Shown here in pieces: positions 53,183 to 62,080 of a stretch of 64,000 nucleotides of DNA. Numbering within the stretch: position 1 is the first letter of the stretch; each line of letters begins with the position of its first letter. The notes beneath the pieces are model-generated. The model was not told where the DNA came from. It was given only the letters and a program-made list of their open reading frames with translations, and made no database searches. The DNA is taken from positions 1 to 64,000 of the forward strand of contig JBCBDU010000017.1 of the NCBI GenBank assembly GCA_038529355.1, read 5' to 3'. The position numbers and the translations under genes are program-made. The DNA is from CALBPI01 sp038529355. Lineage in GTDB: Bacteria > Pseudomonadota > Gammaproteobacteria > Steroidobacterales > Woeseiaceae.

Positions 53183-54083
53183 TCTTACACTGCCAGATCT
53201 ACGTCGACTGACACCCGTCGACCCAATCGGTGTCAGCGAGCGCGTTGCGCGCCTGTGCAGTCGTTCAATCAAGAGCGACAGCAAGCGCGAAGGGTTGCTG
53301 CGCGTTTTGTCGATGATCGATCTGACAACGCTTGAAGGGGCAGATACGCCCGGCAAGGTCTTGCAGCTATGCGCCAAAGCGCAGAATTTGCACGCATCAA
53401 TGCCGGGGTTGCCGCAGGTCGCTGCTGTGTGCGTCTATCCGACGATGGTTGCCGTTGCGCGCAACGCGGTTGCCGATAGTGGTATCGCGGTGGCATCGGT
53501 TGCGACGGCGTTTCCAAGCGGCCAGGCGCCATTGTCAGTGCGCCTGGATGACACGCGGGCGGCGGTCGCTGCCGGTGCCGACGAAATCGACATGGTGATC
53601 TCGCGCGGTGCGTTTCTTGCGGGGGACTACCAGCAGGTGTTCGATGAGATTGTCGCGGTTAAGCAGGCATGCGCAGATGCCCACCTGAAAGTTATTCTTG
53701 AGACCGGTGAACTAGGCAGTCTTGATCAGGTGCGCAAAGCCAGTGTCCTTGCGATGGCTGCCGGCGCAGATTTTATCAAGACGTCGACGGGCAAGATTCA
53801 GCCGGCTGCGACACTGCCGGTGACGTTGGTCATGCTGCAGGCGATTCGTGACTACACACACGACACCGGGCGAATGGTCGGTATGAAACCGGCCGGTGGC
53901 ATATCCAAATCCAAACTGGCTTTGCAATATCTTGTGATGCTGAACGAGACGCTGGGTGAGCGCTGGTTAAATAAAACCTGGTTTCGATTCGGTGCCAGCT
54001 CGCTGGCCAACGATGTCTTGATGCAATTGCAGAAAATTGAAACAGGCCGCTATCAGTCGGCCGACTACTTCTCGAAGGATTAG
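53175..54083 (+). CDS. deoC: Deoxyribose-phosphate aldolase
   Basis: Cleaves 2-deoxyribose-5-phosphate to glyceraldehyde-3-phosphate and acetaldehyde. 302 residues, the longer DERA type (like the human enzyme), with the Schiff-base Lys202 in DFIKTSTGK, second active Lys238 in GMKPAGG, and Asp in EIDMVI. Starts with a TTG that overlaps the deoD end by eight bases. Its acetaldehyde product is the likely substrate of the adjoining aldehyde dehydrogenase. A phosphopentomutase (deoB) gene is not seen here. Confidence 0.95.
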   Translation: MTDLTLPDLRRLTPVDPIGVSERVARLCSRSIKSDSKREGLLRVLSMIDLTTLEGADTPGKVLQLCAKAQNLHASMPGLPQVAAVCVYPTMVAVARNAVADSGIAVASVATAFPSGQAPLSVRLDDTRAAVAAGADEIDMVISRGAFLAGDYQQVFDEIVAVKQACADAHLKVILETGELGSLDQVRKASVLAMAAGADFIKTSTGKIQPAATLPVTLVMLQAIRDYTHDTGRMVGMKPAGGISKSKLALQYLVMLNETLGERWLNKTWFRFGASSLANDVLMQLQKIETGRYQSADYFSKD

Positions 54084-54087
54084 GCGC

Positions 54088-55563
54088 ATGTCGGAGTCGG
54101 GAAATTTGGCGTTCGAAGGGTCCTGGCAGTACTCGCCTGCGCCCGAGAGCACAGAACACGTTACCGTCAAAGCCGACTATGGTCTGTTTATTGACGGTGC
54201 CTTTGCACCGGCGGTTAGTGGTGAGCAGTACGCAAGCATTAATCCGGCCACAGAACAACCGTTCGCGCAGATCGCGCAGGCGGGCGTGGCCGATGTTGAT
54301 CGCGCCGTCGCGGCAGCACGCAAAGCATTTGATTCAGTGTGGCAACCGATGCCGGCAGCCGAGCGGGGCAAATATCTGTTCCGCATCGCGCGGGCAATTG
54401 CCGAGCGCTCGCGCGAGTTCGCTGTTGTTGAGTCCATGGATGGCGGTAAGCCGATTCGCGAGGCTCGCGACATTGACATACCGTTGGCGAGCGCACACTT
54501 TTTCTATCACGCCGGTTGGGCGGATAAATTGCAATACGCCTGGCCCGGGCGCGCTGTGGCACCGCTTGGCGTTGCGGCGCAGATCATTCCGTGGAATTTT
54601 CCATTGCTGATGCTGGCGTGGAAGATCGCGCCGGCGCTGGCGGCGGGCAATACGGTTGTGCTCAAACCCGCCGAAACGACACCGCTGACGGCGCTCAAAT
54701 TTGCCGAGCTATGTCAGGACATCGGCTTGCCGGCGGGTGTGGTCAATATCGTTACCGGCGATGGCGAGGCAGGCGCTGCGCTCGCGAATGCGGATGGCAT
54801 CAACAAGTTGGCATTCACGGGCTCAACGGCGGTCGGCAAATCGCTGATCCGCACGCTGGCCGGCCGCGATGTGCCGTACACACTGGAGCTCGGCGGTAAG
54901 GCTGCGAATATCGTCTTCGAGGATGCATCGCTGGACGAGGCCGTCGAGGGCATCGTCAACGGCATTTTCTTTAATCAGGGCCATGTTTGTTGCGCCGGGT
55001 CGCGCCTGTTGGTCAGCGAAGCGATCGCCGAGCCGTTACTTGAGCGCTTGCGCACGCGCATAGAAACGCTGCGCGTCGGCGACCCGCTCGACAAGAATAC
55101 CGATGTCGGTGCCATCAATTCAAAAGCGCAGTTTGATCGCATTCAGCACTATCTGGATATCGGCCGTGAGGAGGGTGCCACCGTTTGGCAAGGCGGTAGT
55201 GCGGCGCCAACGACCGGTTACTTCTGCCGCCCGACGTTGCTGACCGATGTCGCGCAGTCGCATCGAGTCGTCCAGGAAGAGATTTTTGGCCCGGTGCTGA
55301 CTGTGCAAACGTTCCGTACGTTCGCTGAAGCTCAGGCGAAAGCCAACAACACGCCATACGGCTTGTCCGGTGGTGTTTGGACAGACAAAGGGTCACGCAT
55401 CTTCAACATGACGCGGCAACTCAATGCCGGCGTTGTGTGGGCGAACACGTTCAACAAATTTGACCCAACCTCACCGTTCGGTGGTTTCAAGGAAAGCGGT
55501 GTAGGTCGCGAGGGCGGCTTGCACGGGTTGCGCGCCTATCTCAAAGCGGAGGCGATGGTATGA
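54088..55563 (+). CDS. Aldehyde dehydrogenase (active subunit)
   Basis: A 491-residue NAD(P)-dependent aldehyde dehydrogenase. Oxyanion Asn in PWNFPL, Glu in LELGGK (about 267), nucleophile Cys301 in GHVCCAGSR, and the C-terminal FGGFKESGVGREGG. AAGGA precedes the ATG, four bases after the deoC stop. Probably oxidises acetaldehyde from DERA, or a related aldehyde. Immediately followed by a degenerate ALDH-like gene (ATGA overlap). The pair may be a split form of ALDH16, whose second domain is also inactive. Confidence 0.93.
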   Translation: MSESGNLAFEGSWQYSPAPESTEHVTVKADYGLFIDGAFAPAVSGEQYASINPATEQPFAQIAQAGVADVDRAVAAARKAFDSVWQPMPAAERGKYLFRIARAIAERSREFAVVESMDGGKPIREARDIDIPLASAHFFYHAGWADKLQYAWPGRAVAPLGVAAQIIPWNFPLLMLAWKIAPALAAGNTVVLKPAETTPLTALKFAELCQDIGLPAGVVNIVTGDGEAGAALANADGINKLAFTGSTAVGKSLIRTLAGRDVPYTLELGGKAANIVFEDASLDEAVEGIVNGIFFNQGHVCCAGSRLLVSEAIAEPLLERLRTRIETLRVGDPLDKNTDVGAINSKAQFDRIQHYLDIGREEGATVWQGGSAAPTTGYFCRPTLLTDVAQSHRVVQEEIFGPVLTVQTFRTFAEAQAKANNTPYGLSGGVWTDKGSRIFNMTRQLNAGVVWANTFNKFDPTSPFGGFKESGVGREGGLHGLRAYLKAEAMV

Positions 55564-56432
55564 CAACCGACAAACAACGTTTGCCGGTCAGCAAGACCTA
55601 CAAGCTGTTCATTGGCGGCCAGTTCCCGCGCACCGAATCCGGTCGCTATACGCGTTTCGAGGTCAGTGGCGATGCGCCGCCCGTGAACGTGTGTCGGGCC
55701 AGTCGCAAAGACTTTCGAAATGCCTGTGTGGCGGCGCGCGATGCGTTTGGCACCTGGTCGGCGACCAGTGGCTACTTGCGTGGCCAGATCCTGTATCGCA
55801 TTGGCGAAGTATTGGAGGGGCGGCACGCCCAGTTTTGCGCAGAGTTGCAGCGCGAGGGCTTGTCTGCTCAGGCGGCGTCGGCGGAAGTGGATGCAGCGAT
55901 TGACCAGTGTCTGCATTTTGCCGGCTGGACAGACAAATATGTTCAGGTGTTGAGCGCCGTGAATCCGGTGTCATCACCGCACTTCAATTTCTCGGCGCCG
56001 CAACCGACGGGTGTTGTGGCTGCGGTCGCGCCGGCCAAACGTGGGCTTACGGGATTCGTGGCGGCGATCCTGCCGGCCATTGCTGGCACTAACACGGTCG
56101 TTGCCATTGCGAGCGAGGCGCATCCGCTGACGGCCGTTGCGTTCGCCGAAGTGCTGCACGCATCGGACGTGCCGGCCGGGGTTGTCAACGTGTTAACCGG
56201 TCAATGGGATGAGCTGTTGCCGCATTGTGCGTCGCATATGGATGTCAATGCGCTGGTCCTGGCTGATGTTGATGCCAAGGCAAGAGCCGAGTGCCAGATC
56301 GCGGCCGCTGACAACGTCAAACGCCTCGTGCACATCGACGCCGCTTGTCTGCCAGGCCTGGAGCAGGATGGTCTGGATGCCGTCGGCGATCTGCAGGAGA
56401 TCAAGACGACCTGGCACCCGGTTGCCAATTAG
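55560..56432 (+). CDS. Catalytically dead ALDH-like protein
   Basis: A 290-residue protein resembling the N-terminal NAD-binding half of an aldehyde dehydrogenase: KLFIGGQFPRTESG, RNACVAARDAFGTW, PTGVVAAVAPAKR, LPAIAGTNTVVAIASEAHPL and DVPAGVVNVLTG all align. There is no ELGGK glutamate and no catalytic cysteine domain; the protein simply ends. It is intact, not frameshifted, and coupled to the active ALDH by ATGA. Closest idea: the non-catalytic second domain of ALDH16 as a separate chain. Confidence 0.82.
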   Translation: MTTDKQRLPVSKTYKLFIGGQFPRTESGRYTRFEVSGDAPPVNVCRASRKDFRNACVAARDAFGTWSATSGYLRGQILYRIGEVLEGRHAQFCAELQREGLSAQAASAEVDAAIDQCLHFAGWTDKYVQVLSAVNPVSSPHFNFSAPQPTGVVAAVAPAKRGLTGFVAAILPAIAGTNTVVAIASEAHPLTAVAFAEVLHASDVPAGVVNVLTGQWDELLPHCASHMDVNALVLADVDAKARAECQIAAADNVKRLVHIDAACLPGLEQDGLDAVGDLQEIKTTWHPVAN

Positions 56433-56455
56433 CCTGAAGCTTTGCCAGAGATTCG

Positions 56456-57442
56456 CTAGTCGGCAATCAGCGCGCGCAATTGTGCCGGTTGTGGTCGCGC
56501 ACCAATCTGTGTGACGGCCAGACTCGCGCACGCAGTGCCGAGCGCGGTACAGGCATCCAGTGATTGCTGTTGCGTTAACCCAAACAGAAAACCGGCAACG
56601 TAGGCATCCCCGGCCCCGGTTGAATCAACCAGTTTTTCGATGTCGTCAGCAGGGCAGTCCACGCGCACGTCGCCATGGATGGCCACCGAGCCTTTTTCCG
56701 AGCGCGTGATCACAAACAGGCGGCTATTGGCTTGCGCAAGCCGGACAACCTCGTCGAAGCTCGACGTGCCGAACAGCGCTTTGGCTTCCGCCTCATTACC
56801 AATGATGATGTCGGCATCGCCGTTCGCGAGCGCTCGAAACGCCTCGCTGTGCCGCTCGACGCAGAACGAATCGGACAGCGACAACGCAATCTTTGCGCCG
56901 GCTTGTTTGGCGAGCTCGGTCGCCTTGTCCATGGCCGCAGGCCCTTCGGGTGTATCCCAGACATAGCCTTCGAGCAGCAGCACGGCAGGCTCACCAATGG
57001 TCTTGGGCGTGATGTCGCTAACAGCAATCTCAACGCACGCGCCCAAAAAGGTCTGCATAGTGCGCTCGCCATCGTCAGTGATCAGCACGTGACAGCGCGC
57101 CGTGGGCGCTGCGCGGGTTTCCGGCGGCAAGCGCATCTCGGCGCCCAGGCTCGACATGTCGTGTTCGAAAATGTTGCCCAATTGATCGTCGGCAACGCGG
57201 CCGATGTAGGCAGCAGCGCCGCCAAGGCTTGCGAAACAAGCCACACTGTTCGCCACAGAGCCACCGGCGCTTTCGGTCGCCGGACCCATTTGCGCATAAA
57301 TGGCCTCGGCCTGTTGTTGATCGATCAGCGTCATCGATCCGGGTGGTGCGCCCAGCGATTCGAGCAGTTGTGGTTGCACGTGGCACAGCACGTCGACAAT
57401 GGCGTTGCTGATGCCCAGCAGCGCTACGTTGGATTTGCTCAT
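56456..57442 (-). CDS. PfkB-family sugar/adenosine kinase
   Basis: A 328-residue ribokinase-fold kinase. GGSVANSVACFASLGG near the N-terminus and DSTGAGDAYVAGFLFGL (catalytic Asp) near the C-terminus are PfkB motifs; CHVLITDDGERTMQTFLGA is like bacterial adenosine kinases. In the nucleoside island it likely phosphorylates adenosine or a related nucleoside; ribokinase activity cannot be excluded. Convergent with the ALDH-like gene; downstream of a phosphoribosyltransferase in the same direction. Confidence 0.9.
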   Translation of the reverse strand: MSKSNVALLGISNAIVDVLCHVQPQLLESLGAPPGSMTLIDQQQAEAIYAQMGPATESAGGSVANSVACFASLGGAAAYIGRVADDQLGNIFEHDMSSLGAEMRLPPETRAAPTARCHVLITDDGERTMQTFLGACVEIAVSDITPKTIGEPAVLLLEGYVWDTPEGPAAMDKATELAKQAGAKIALSLSDSFCVERHSEAFRALANGDADIIIGNEAEAKALFGTSSFDEVVRLAQANSRLFVITRSEKGSVAIHGDVRVDCPADDIEKLVDSTGAGDAYVAGFLFGLTQQQSLDACTALGTACASLAVTQIGARPQPAQLRALIAD

Positions 57443-57474
57443 AGTGGTTCTTCTTGTGGTGACGTGTGGTGCGG

Positions 57475-58101
57475 TCAGGGTTGCAGTTTGGCTGGCAACG
57501 GGGTCGGCAGATGCTCCGGAATCTCGTCAAGCACCGCCGCAAGCGTCGGTTTGTGTTTGCGGATGTCTTCAGGGCTAAGGCCGGACAGCTCGTACGGCAA
57601 CACCATCCAGTCACGTGTTTCGTGCACGTAGAAATCCGGTGGCCTCAGTGTCTGTTCGCTGGGTCGATACCAGATGGTTGCAATACGAATATCGCGCGGC
57701 AAATTGCGGCGCGCCTTGCGCGCCAGCTTGTCGATCACCGCCTGTGCGCTGGAGCCGGTCGAGAAGACGTCGTCGACGATCAGCAGCGACTGCGACGATG
57801 AGACATTCTCGAGCAGATAACGCAAACCATGCACGCGAATCGCCGATTTCTTGTCCGAGCGCCGTTTTTGGTAGGCGTCAAACCCGGCGTAGCTGGTGCG
57901 AACGGCAATGTGATCGGTTTCAACGCCGAAGTGCTGCAAGCCTTCCTGCACAGCAATGCCAACGGCGCTACCGCCGCGCCATAGGCCGACGAGGAAATCA
58001 GGCTCGAAACCGGACTCCTTGATGATGACCGATAGCTGGAACGCATCGATCAGCATGTCGTTGGCGTCGACGAAGTGTTTGTCTGGCGGCGCGATGCTCA
58101 T
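57475..58101 (-). CDS. Phosphoribosyltransferase, purine type (paralogue A)
   Basis: A 208-residue type I phosphoribosyltransferase. The PRPP loop is LLIVDDVFSTGSSA, and the hood region is WRGGSAVGIAVQEGL; the C-terminal half has VHETRDWMVLPYELSGL. It closely parallels the divergent paralogue at 58185-58757. Likely salvages a purine base (xanthine, guanine or hypoxanthine). The pfkB gene follows 32 bases on, so the two are likely co-transcribed. A CTGACG (58163-58168) to TATAAT (58139-58144) promoter with 18-bp spacing precedes it. Confidence 0.88.
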   Translation of the reverse strand: MSIAPPDKHFVDANDMLIDAFQLSVIIKESGFEPDFLVGLWRGGSAVGIAVQEGLQHFGVETDHIAVRTSYAGFDAYQKRRSDKKSAIRVHGLRYLLENVSSSQSLLIVDDVFSTGSSAQAVIDKLARKARRNLPRDIRIATIWYRPSEQTLRPPDFYVHETRDWMVLPYELSGLSPEDIRKHKPTLAAVLDEIPEHLPTPLPAKLQP

Positions 58102-58138
58102 GCAGTGCCTTGTTCGGGAAACTCAGGTACGATGCGCG

Positions 58139-58168
58139 ATTATAGCGTTAACGTGCGGGCGCCGTCAG
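58139..58168 (-). promoter_or_regulatory. Candidate sigma-70 promoter of phosphoribosyltransferase A
   Basis: Minus strand -35 CTGACG (58163-58168), 18-bp spacer, perfect -10 TATAAT (58139-58144). Lies in the 83-bp gap between the two divergent phosphoribosyltransferase genes, so it overlaps the upstream region of the other gene. Confidence 0.6.
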
Positions 58169-58184
58169 CGGCGTTTTGAAATCT

Positions 58185-58757
58185 ATGCAAAAGACGGTGC
58201 TGTCGGCTCAAGGTCTGCTTGAAGACTCGTTTCGTTTAGGTGCGCAAGTGCTTAAGGATGGTTTTAAACCCACGCTGTTGATCGCGATCTGGCGCGGTGG
58301 CACACCGGTCGGCATGGCCCTTCAGGAGCTGCTGTCCTACTGCGGCGTGAATGCCGATCACATCGCCATCCGCACCTCGTCCTACCACGGTGTGGACGAG
58401 CGCAGCAGCCACGTTGCGATCCACGGGCTGGATTACATCGTTAACAAGATCAACACGCACGACCGAGTGTTGATCGTCGACGACGTATTCGATACCGGCA
58501 ACACAATTGCTGCCGTCATCAAGGAGCTGCGCCGACGTTCGCGCGATAACATGTCCAACGACGTGCGCATCGCGGTGCCGTGGTTCAAGCCGACGCGCAA
58601 CATGACCGATCTCACGCCGGACTATTTCGTCCACGAGACTGACGAATGGCTGGTATTCCCGCATGAACTTGATGCGCTGACGCCGGACGAGCTTGCCGAA
58701 CACCGGCCGCGGCTGGCAACGGTGGTTGCCGGCATCGCAGCGCGCAAATCGCACTGA
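58185..58757 (+). CDS. Phosphoribosyltransferase, purine type (paralogue B)
   Basis: A 190-residue type I phosphoribosyltransferase. PRPP loop VLIVDDVFDTGNTIAA, N-terminal IWRGGTPVGMALQELL, and C-terminal VHETDEWLVFPHELDAL, so it is a paralogue of the divergent neighbour, with the same layout but different sequence. ATG 58185 used; a TTG three codons earlier is possible. A CNT nucleoside transporter follows 30 bases on in the same direction. Probably salvages a base released from transported nucleosides. Confidence 0.9.
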   Translation: MQKTVLSAQGLLEDSFRLGAQVLKDGFKPTLLIAIWRGGTPVGMALQELLSYCGVNADHIAIRTSSYHGVDERSSHVAIHGLDYIVNKINTHDRVLIVDDVFDTGNTIAAVIKELRRRSRDNMSNDVRIAVPWFKPTRNMTDLTPDYFVHETDEWLVFPHELDALTPDELAEHRPRLATVVAGIAARKSH

Positions 58758-58787
58758 CCCCATAACGATAATAAAGGCACACTTCCT

Positions 58788-60017
58788 ATGCCCGCGAATC
58801 TGATCAGCCTTGCAGGCATCGCCGTTTTGGTCGGCATTGCTGTCGCGTTCTCGACCAACCGTCGCGCCATTCGGCCGCGCGTTGTCATCAGTGCCTTTGC
58901 ATTGCAGGCCGCGATCGCCGTGGTGGTGTTGTACTGGTCGGCCGGCAAAAAAGCGATTGAAGGGCTCAGCACAGGGTTTTCGGCGATTATTGCGTACGGC
59001 AACGAAGGCATCGCATTCATTTTCGGTGAATTGTTTACGAGCCAGCAGTATCCGATTTTCGCGGTGAACGTGCTGCCGGTGATTGTGTTTTTTGCCTCCT
59101 TGATGGCAGTGCTTTATCACCTGGGCATCATGCAGGTGCTGGTACGCATCCTCGGCAAGGGTTTGCAGTACGTCATTGGCACAGGGCCCGTTGAATCGCT
59201 GAACGCTGCCGCGAACGTGTTTGTCGGCCAGACCGAGGCGCCCCTGGTGGTCAAGCCGTACTTAAACAGCATCACCAAACCGCAATTGTTCGCGGTCATG
59301 GCGTCCGGAACGGCGTCGGTGGCCGGAACGGTGCTGGCAGCCTACGCTGGCATGGGCGCGCAATTGGAGTATTTGTTGGCGGCGAGTTTCATGGCGGCGC
59401 CAGGCGGCTTGCTGATGGCAAAGCTGATGATGCCAGACGAGCCGGCGACGTTGTCTGCCAGCACTCGGGATGCCATTGATACGGTTGAGATTGAACGCGA
59501 AAAAAATGTCTTTCTAGCCGCCGCTAGCGGTGCTCAGGAAGGGCTGCGGCTGGCCGCGATGATTGGCGCGATGTTGCTGGCATTCGTAGCATTGATTGCG
59601 CTGTTCAATGGCTTGATTGGCGGTCTATTTGGTCTGTTCGGCGTCGAAGGCGTCACGCTCGAGCTGATTTTGGGCTATGTGTTTTCGCCGTTAATGTGGT
59701 TGCTCAGTATTCCGTGGGAAGAGGCGCAGGCTGCCGGCAGTCTGTTCGGCAAGAAGCTGATCCTGAACGAGTTCGTCGCATTCTTGGACTTCGGTGCTGT
59801 CAAAGACACGGTGAGCCCGCGCACCGCTGCGATCATCACCTTCACCCTGTGTGGCTTTGCCAATCTGTCATCGATTGCGATTTTGCTCGGCGGGCTGGGT
59901 GTGCTGATGCCGCAACACCGTGAATTGATCGGTCAGTACGGGTTGCGCGCTGTGATCGCCGGCTCGTTGTCCAATCTGATGAGCGCCGCACTCGCCAGCC
60001 TATTGATCAGCGCTTGA
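58788..60017 (+). CDS. nupC: Concentrative nucleoside transporter, NupC/CNT family
   Basis: Inner-membrane nucleoside-cation symporter, 409 residues with about ten hydrophobic segments. The CNT core motifs are visible: SLNAAANVFVGQTEAPLVVKPYL with the QTEAP substrate loop, GTASVAGTVLAAYAGMG, and LNEFVAFLDFGAVKDTVSPRT with the NEFVAF motif. AAGG stands before the ATG. Imports pyrimidine and some purine nucleosides for the enzymes around it. Its last 11 bases overlap the convergent cdd gene. Confidence 0.95.
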   Translation: MPANLISLAGIAVLVGIAVAFSTNRRAIRPRVVISAFALQAAIAVVVLYWSAGKKAIEGLSTGFSAIIAYGNEGIAFIFGELFTSQQYPIFAVNVLPVIVFFASLMAVLYHLGIMQVLVRILGKGLQYVIGTGPVESLNAAANVFVGQTEAPLVVKPYLNSITKPQLFAVMASGTASVAGTVLAAYAGMGAQLEYLLAASFMAAPGGLLMAKLMMPDEPATLSASTRDAIDTVEIEREKNVFLAAASGAQEGLRLAAMIGAMLLAFVALIALFNGLIGGLFGLFGVEGVTLELILGYVFSPLMWLLSIPWEEAQAAGSLFGKKLILNEFVAFLDFGAVKDTVSPRTAAIITFTLCGFANLSSIAILLGGLGVLMPQHRELIGQYGLRAVIAGSLSNLMSAALASLLISA

Positions 60018-60411
60018 GGTCGAATGCGGCAGGCAGCAGCTGATCCATCGTGAACGGCTGCAAGTCCGCGCTATCCTGCGTGCGGCACCAGACCGTCGTG
60101 GTGTGATTGGCAAACTCTCCAATGCGTTGTCGGCAACCGCCACACGGCGTGCATGCGCCGGGCGCTGCATGGCCACCAATCACAACGATGTCGACAATCC
60201 TGCGCCCGCCGTCCACGACCATGCTGGCGATGGCGCTGGTCTCGGCGCAGTTGCCGGCCGGGTACGCGGCGTTTTCGACGTTGCAGCCCACATGCACGTG
60301 ACCACGGTCATCGGTCAAAGCAACGCCGACAGTATATTTTGAATAGGGTGCATGCGCGTTGCGACGCGCCTCTTCGGCGGCGGCTATTAGTGTGTCGGGT
60401 GCCGTTTTCAT
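60007..60411 (-). CDS. cdd: Cytidine deaminase
   Basis: Deaminates (deoxy)cytidine to (deoxy)uridine. 134 residues, the short homotetrameric type: zinc ligands and catalytic Glu in GNCAETSAI, and PCGGCRQRIGEF. HAPYSKYTVGVAL at the N-terminus is typical. Overlaps the end of nupC on the opposite strand by 11 bases. Likely co-transcribed with the lipoprotein gene upstream. Confidence 0.95.
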   Translation of the reverse strand: MKTAPDTLIAAAEEARRNAHAPYSKYTVGVALTDDRGHVHVGCNVENAAYPAGNCAETSAIASMVVDGGRRIVDIVVIGGHAAPGACTPCGGCRQRIGEFANHTTTVWCRTQDSADLQPFTMDQLLPAAFDLKR

Positions 60412-60424
60412 GACGCGCGTAGCT

Positions 60425-61381
60425 TTAAGAGCTGTCCGCGGCAGCCGGCGTCAGGCGCAACAGCGGTGCATCACGCTGCTCTGTGGTAATCCAGATCACG
60501 CCGTCATTGTCGATCGTGATTGTCTCTGGCTGCGGCAAGATTGGCATGCCGGCCGGATACAGCGCTTCGTTTAACGCACGTAACCAGTCACCGTCTTCTG
60601 AGACCTCTGCGACGTAGGCTTCACCGTAGGTCAGCACGGCAGCGCGTTTTCCATCCGGGCTGATATCCATCGCGGTAATTTGCGCCCGGTATTTGCCGTA
60701 GCGAGGAAACAGACGTAGCTCCAGCGGCGTGGGCTGCGGCACGCTGGTAACGGAACCCATGCGCTCGAACTGCAGTTGATCGCCGGACTGTGCGGCGGCG
60801 AATACGGTGGCCAATTTCAGTCGATAAAGCACCGGAGGGTTGTCGCGCTTGCTCAACACGTACACAAAGCCGCGCTGCTGATCGACCGCCAGTGATTCGG
60901 CGTCACGCGCGCCATCAGGGTAGGTGATCGTCACGCTGCGTGCGTTCTTGATCTTCTTGTCGGTCGGGGACGGTTCGGGCAACAGGATCAGTTTAACCTC
61001 ATCGCGTACGGCGTTGTTGTCACCGATATCGCCAATCAGCAGCCAGGGCTTGCCTTGCCAGCTGAATCCGGCCAGATCCTCCCAGTCACGATTACGGATG
61101 CCGTCGAGCTTGCTGATGCGCGTCTTCATGGAACGCGTGTCCATCGAAATCAGCTCCGCCGCGTTGCCGGCATCATTGACGAACCACAGTGTGTCCGCGC
61201 GCGCACGGGATACGGCCATGCCGGATGCTTCGGGCAGCACGGAAAAATCGAGCTCGCCGACGCGGTCGTAGCTGGCGAGTGGATATTCGGCGCGCAACTG
61301 CGAGGCGGAGTCGGCGATAGATGTCATGCAGCCGGTCGCAAGCAACGAGGCACCGATGGTGCCCAACGCAACGGCTCGCAT
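60425..61381 (-). CDS. Unknown lipoprotein with beta-propeller-like repeats
   Basis: A 318-residue lipoprotein (lipobox LATGC). The body contains repeated strand/turn units such as LWFVNDAGNAAEL, WEDLAGFSWQGKPWLLIGDIGDN, DAESLAVDQQRGFVYVLSK, ITAMDISPDGKRAAVLTYG and QPETITIDNDGVIWITTE, which look like a six-bladed beta-propeller of the SMP-30/phytase-like or WD40-like kind. ATG 61381 begins the signal peptide. Ends 13 bases before cdd; may share its transcript. Function unknown. Confidence 0.8.
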   Translation of the reverse strand: MRAVALGTIGASLLATGCMTSIADSASQLRAEYPLASYDRVGELDFSVLPEASGMAVSRARADTLWFVNDAGNAAELISMDTRSMKTRISKLDGIRNRDWEDLAGFSWQGKPWLLIGDIGDNNAVRDEVKLILLPEPSPTDKKIKNARSVTITYPDGARDAESLAVDQQRGFVYVLSKRDNPPVLYRLKLATVFAAAQSGDQLQFERMGSVTSVPQPTPLELRLFPRYGKYRAQITAMDISPDGKRAAVLTYGEAYVAEVSEDGDWLRALNEALYPAGMPILPQPETITIDNDGVIWITTEQRDAPLLRLTPAAADSS

Positions 61382-61483
61382 GCGGCGCTGATTGAAAAAA
61401 GACAGTAGGCAGTTCACGCCGTGCAATTTATCATAGAGCGCTTGCCGATTTGGCGATGTTTTAGTCGATTCCCGGAGCGCTCT

Positions 61484-62080
61484 GTGGCCAAGCTGTATTT
61501 CTACTTTTCGTCGATGAACGCCGGCAAGTCGACCGCGTTGCTGCAATCGAGCTACAACTACATCGAACGTGGCATGAACACGCTGGTGCTCGCGCCGGCG
61601 TTTGATGATCGTTACGGCGTGGGCAAAGTCACCTCGAGGATTGGCATTGATGCCGAGGCTGCCGTGTTCACACGCGATGAGAACCTGTTCGACAAGATTC
61701 GTGAGGCGACGGTGCAAGCGCCGTTGCATTGTGTGTTGATCGATGAGGCGCAATTTCTGACCAGAGATCAGGTCTTTTCGCTCGGGCGTGTCTGCGATGA
61801 GCTGCGGATTCCAGTGCTCGCCTACGGTTTGCGCACGGATTTTCGCGGGGAACCTTTTGAAGGCAGTCGCTATCTATTGGCGTGGGCTGACAACCTGAAA
61901 GAGATCAAGGCAATTTGCCACTGTGGCAGCAAGGCGACGATGGTGGTGCGTCAGGACGGGCAGGGCAACACGATGACGGACGGCTCGCAGGTCGAAATCG
62001 GTGGCAACGACAAATATGTGTCGTTGTGCCGTCGTCATTTCAACCAGAGTTTCTACGGCGTTGGCGGTGACACCAAATAA
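61484..62080 (+). CDS. tdk: Thymidine kinase, type II
   Basis: Phosphorylates thymidine and deoxyuridine. 198 residues: P-loop FSSMNAGKST, Walker B-like LIDEAQFL, lasso region YGLRTDFRGEPFEGS, and four zinc ligands in CHCGSKA and CRRHF. The GTG start at 61484 has GGAG six bases upstream and gives the usual N-terminus. Overlaps the end of the isochorismatase gene on the other strand by 28 bases. Confidence 0.95.
   Translation: MAKLYFYFSSMNAGKSTALLQSSYNYIERGMNTLVLAPAFDDRYGVGKVTSRIGIDAEAAVFTRDENLFDKIREATVQAPLHCVLIDEAQFLTRDQVFSLGRVCDELRIPVLAYGLRTDFRGEPFEGSRYLLAWADNLKEIKAICHCGSKATMVVRQDGQGNTMTDGSQVEIGGNDKYVSLCRRHFNQSFYGVGGDTK

Noticed and set aside
58176..58184. Earlier TTG start for phosphoribosyltransferase B
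   Set aside because: Adds only three residues and has no better ribosome-binding site than the ATG at 58185.
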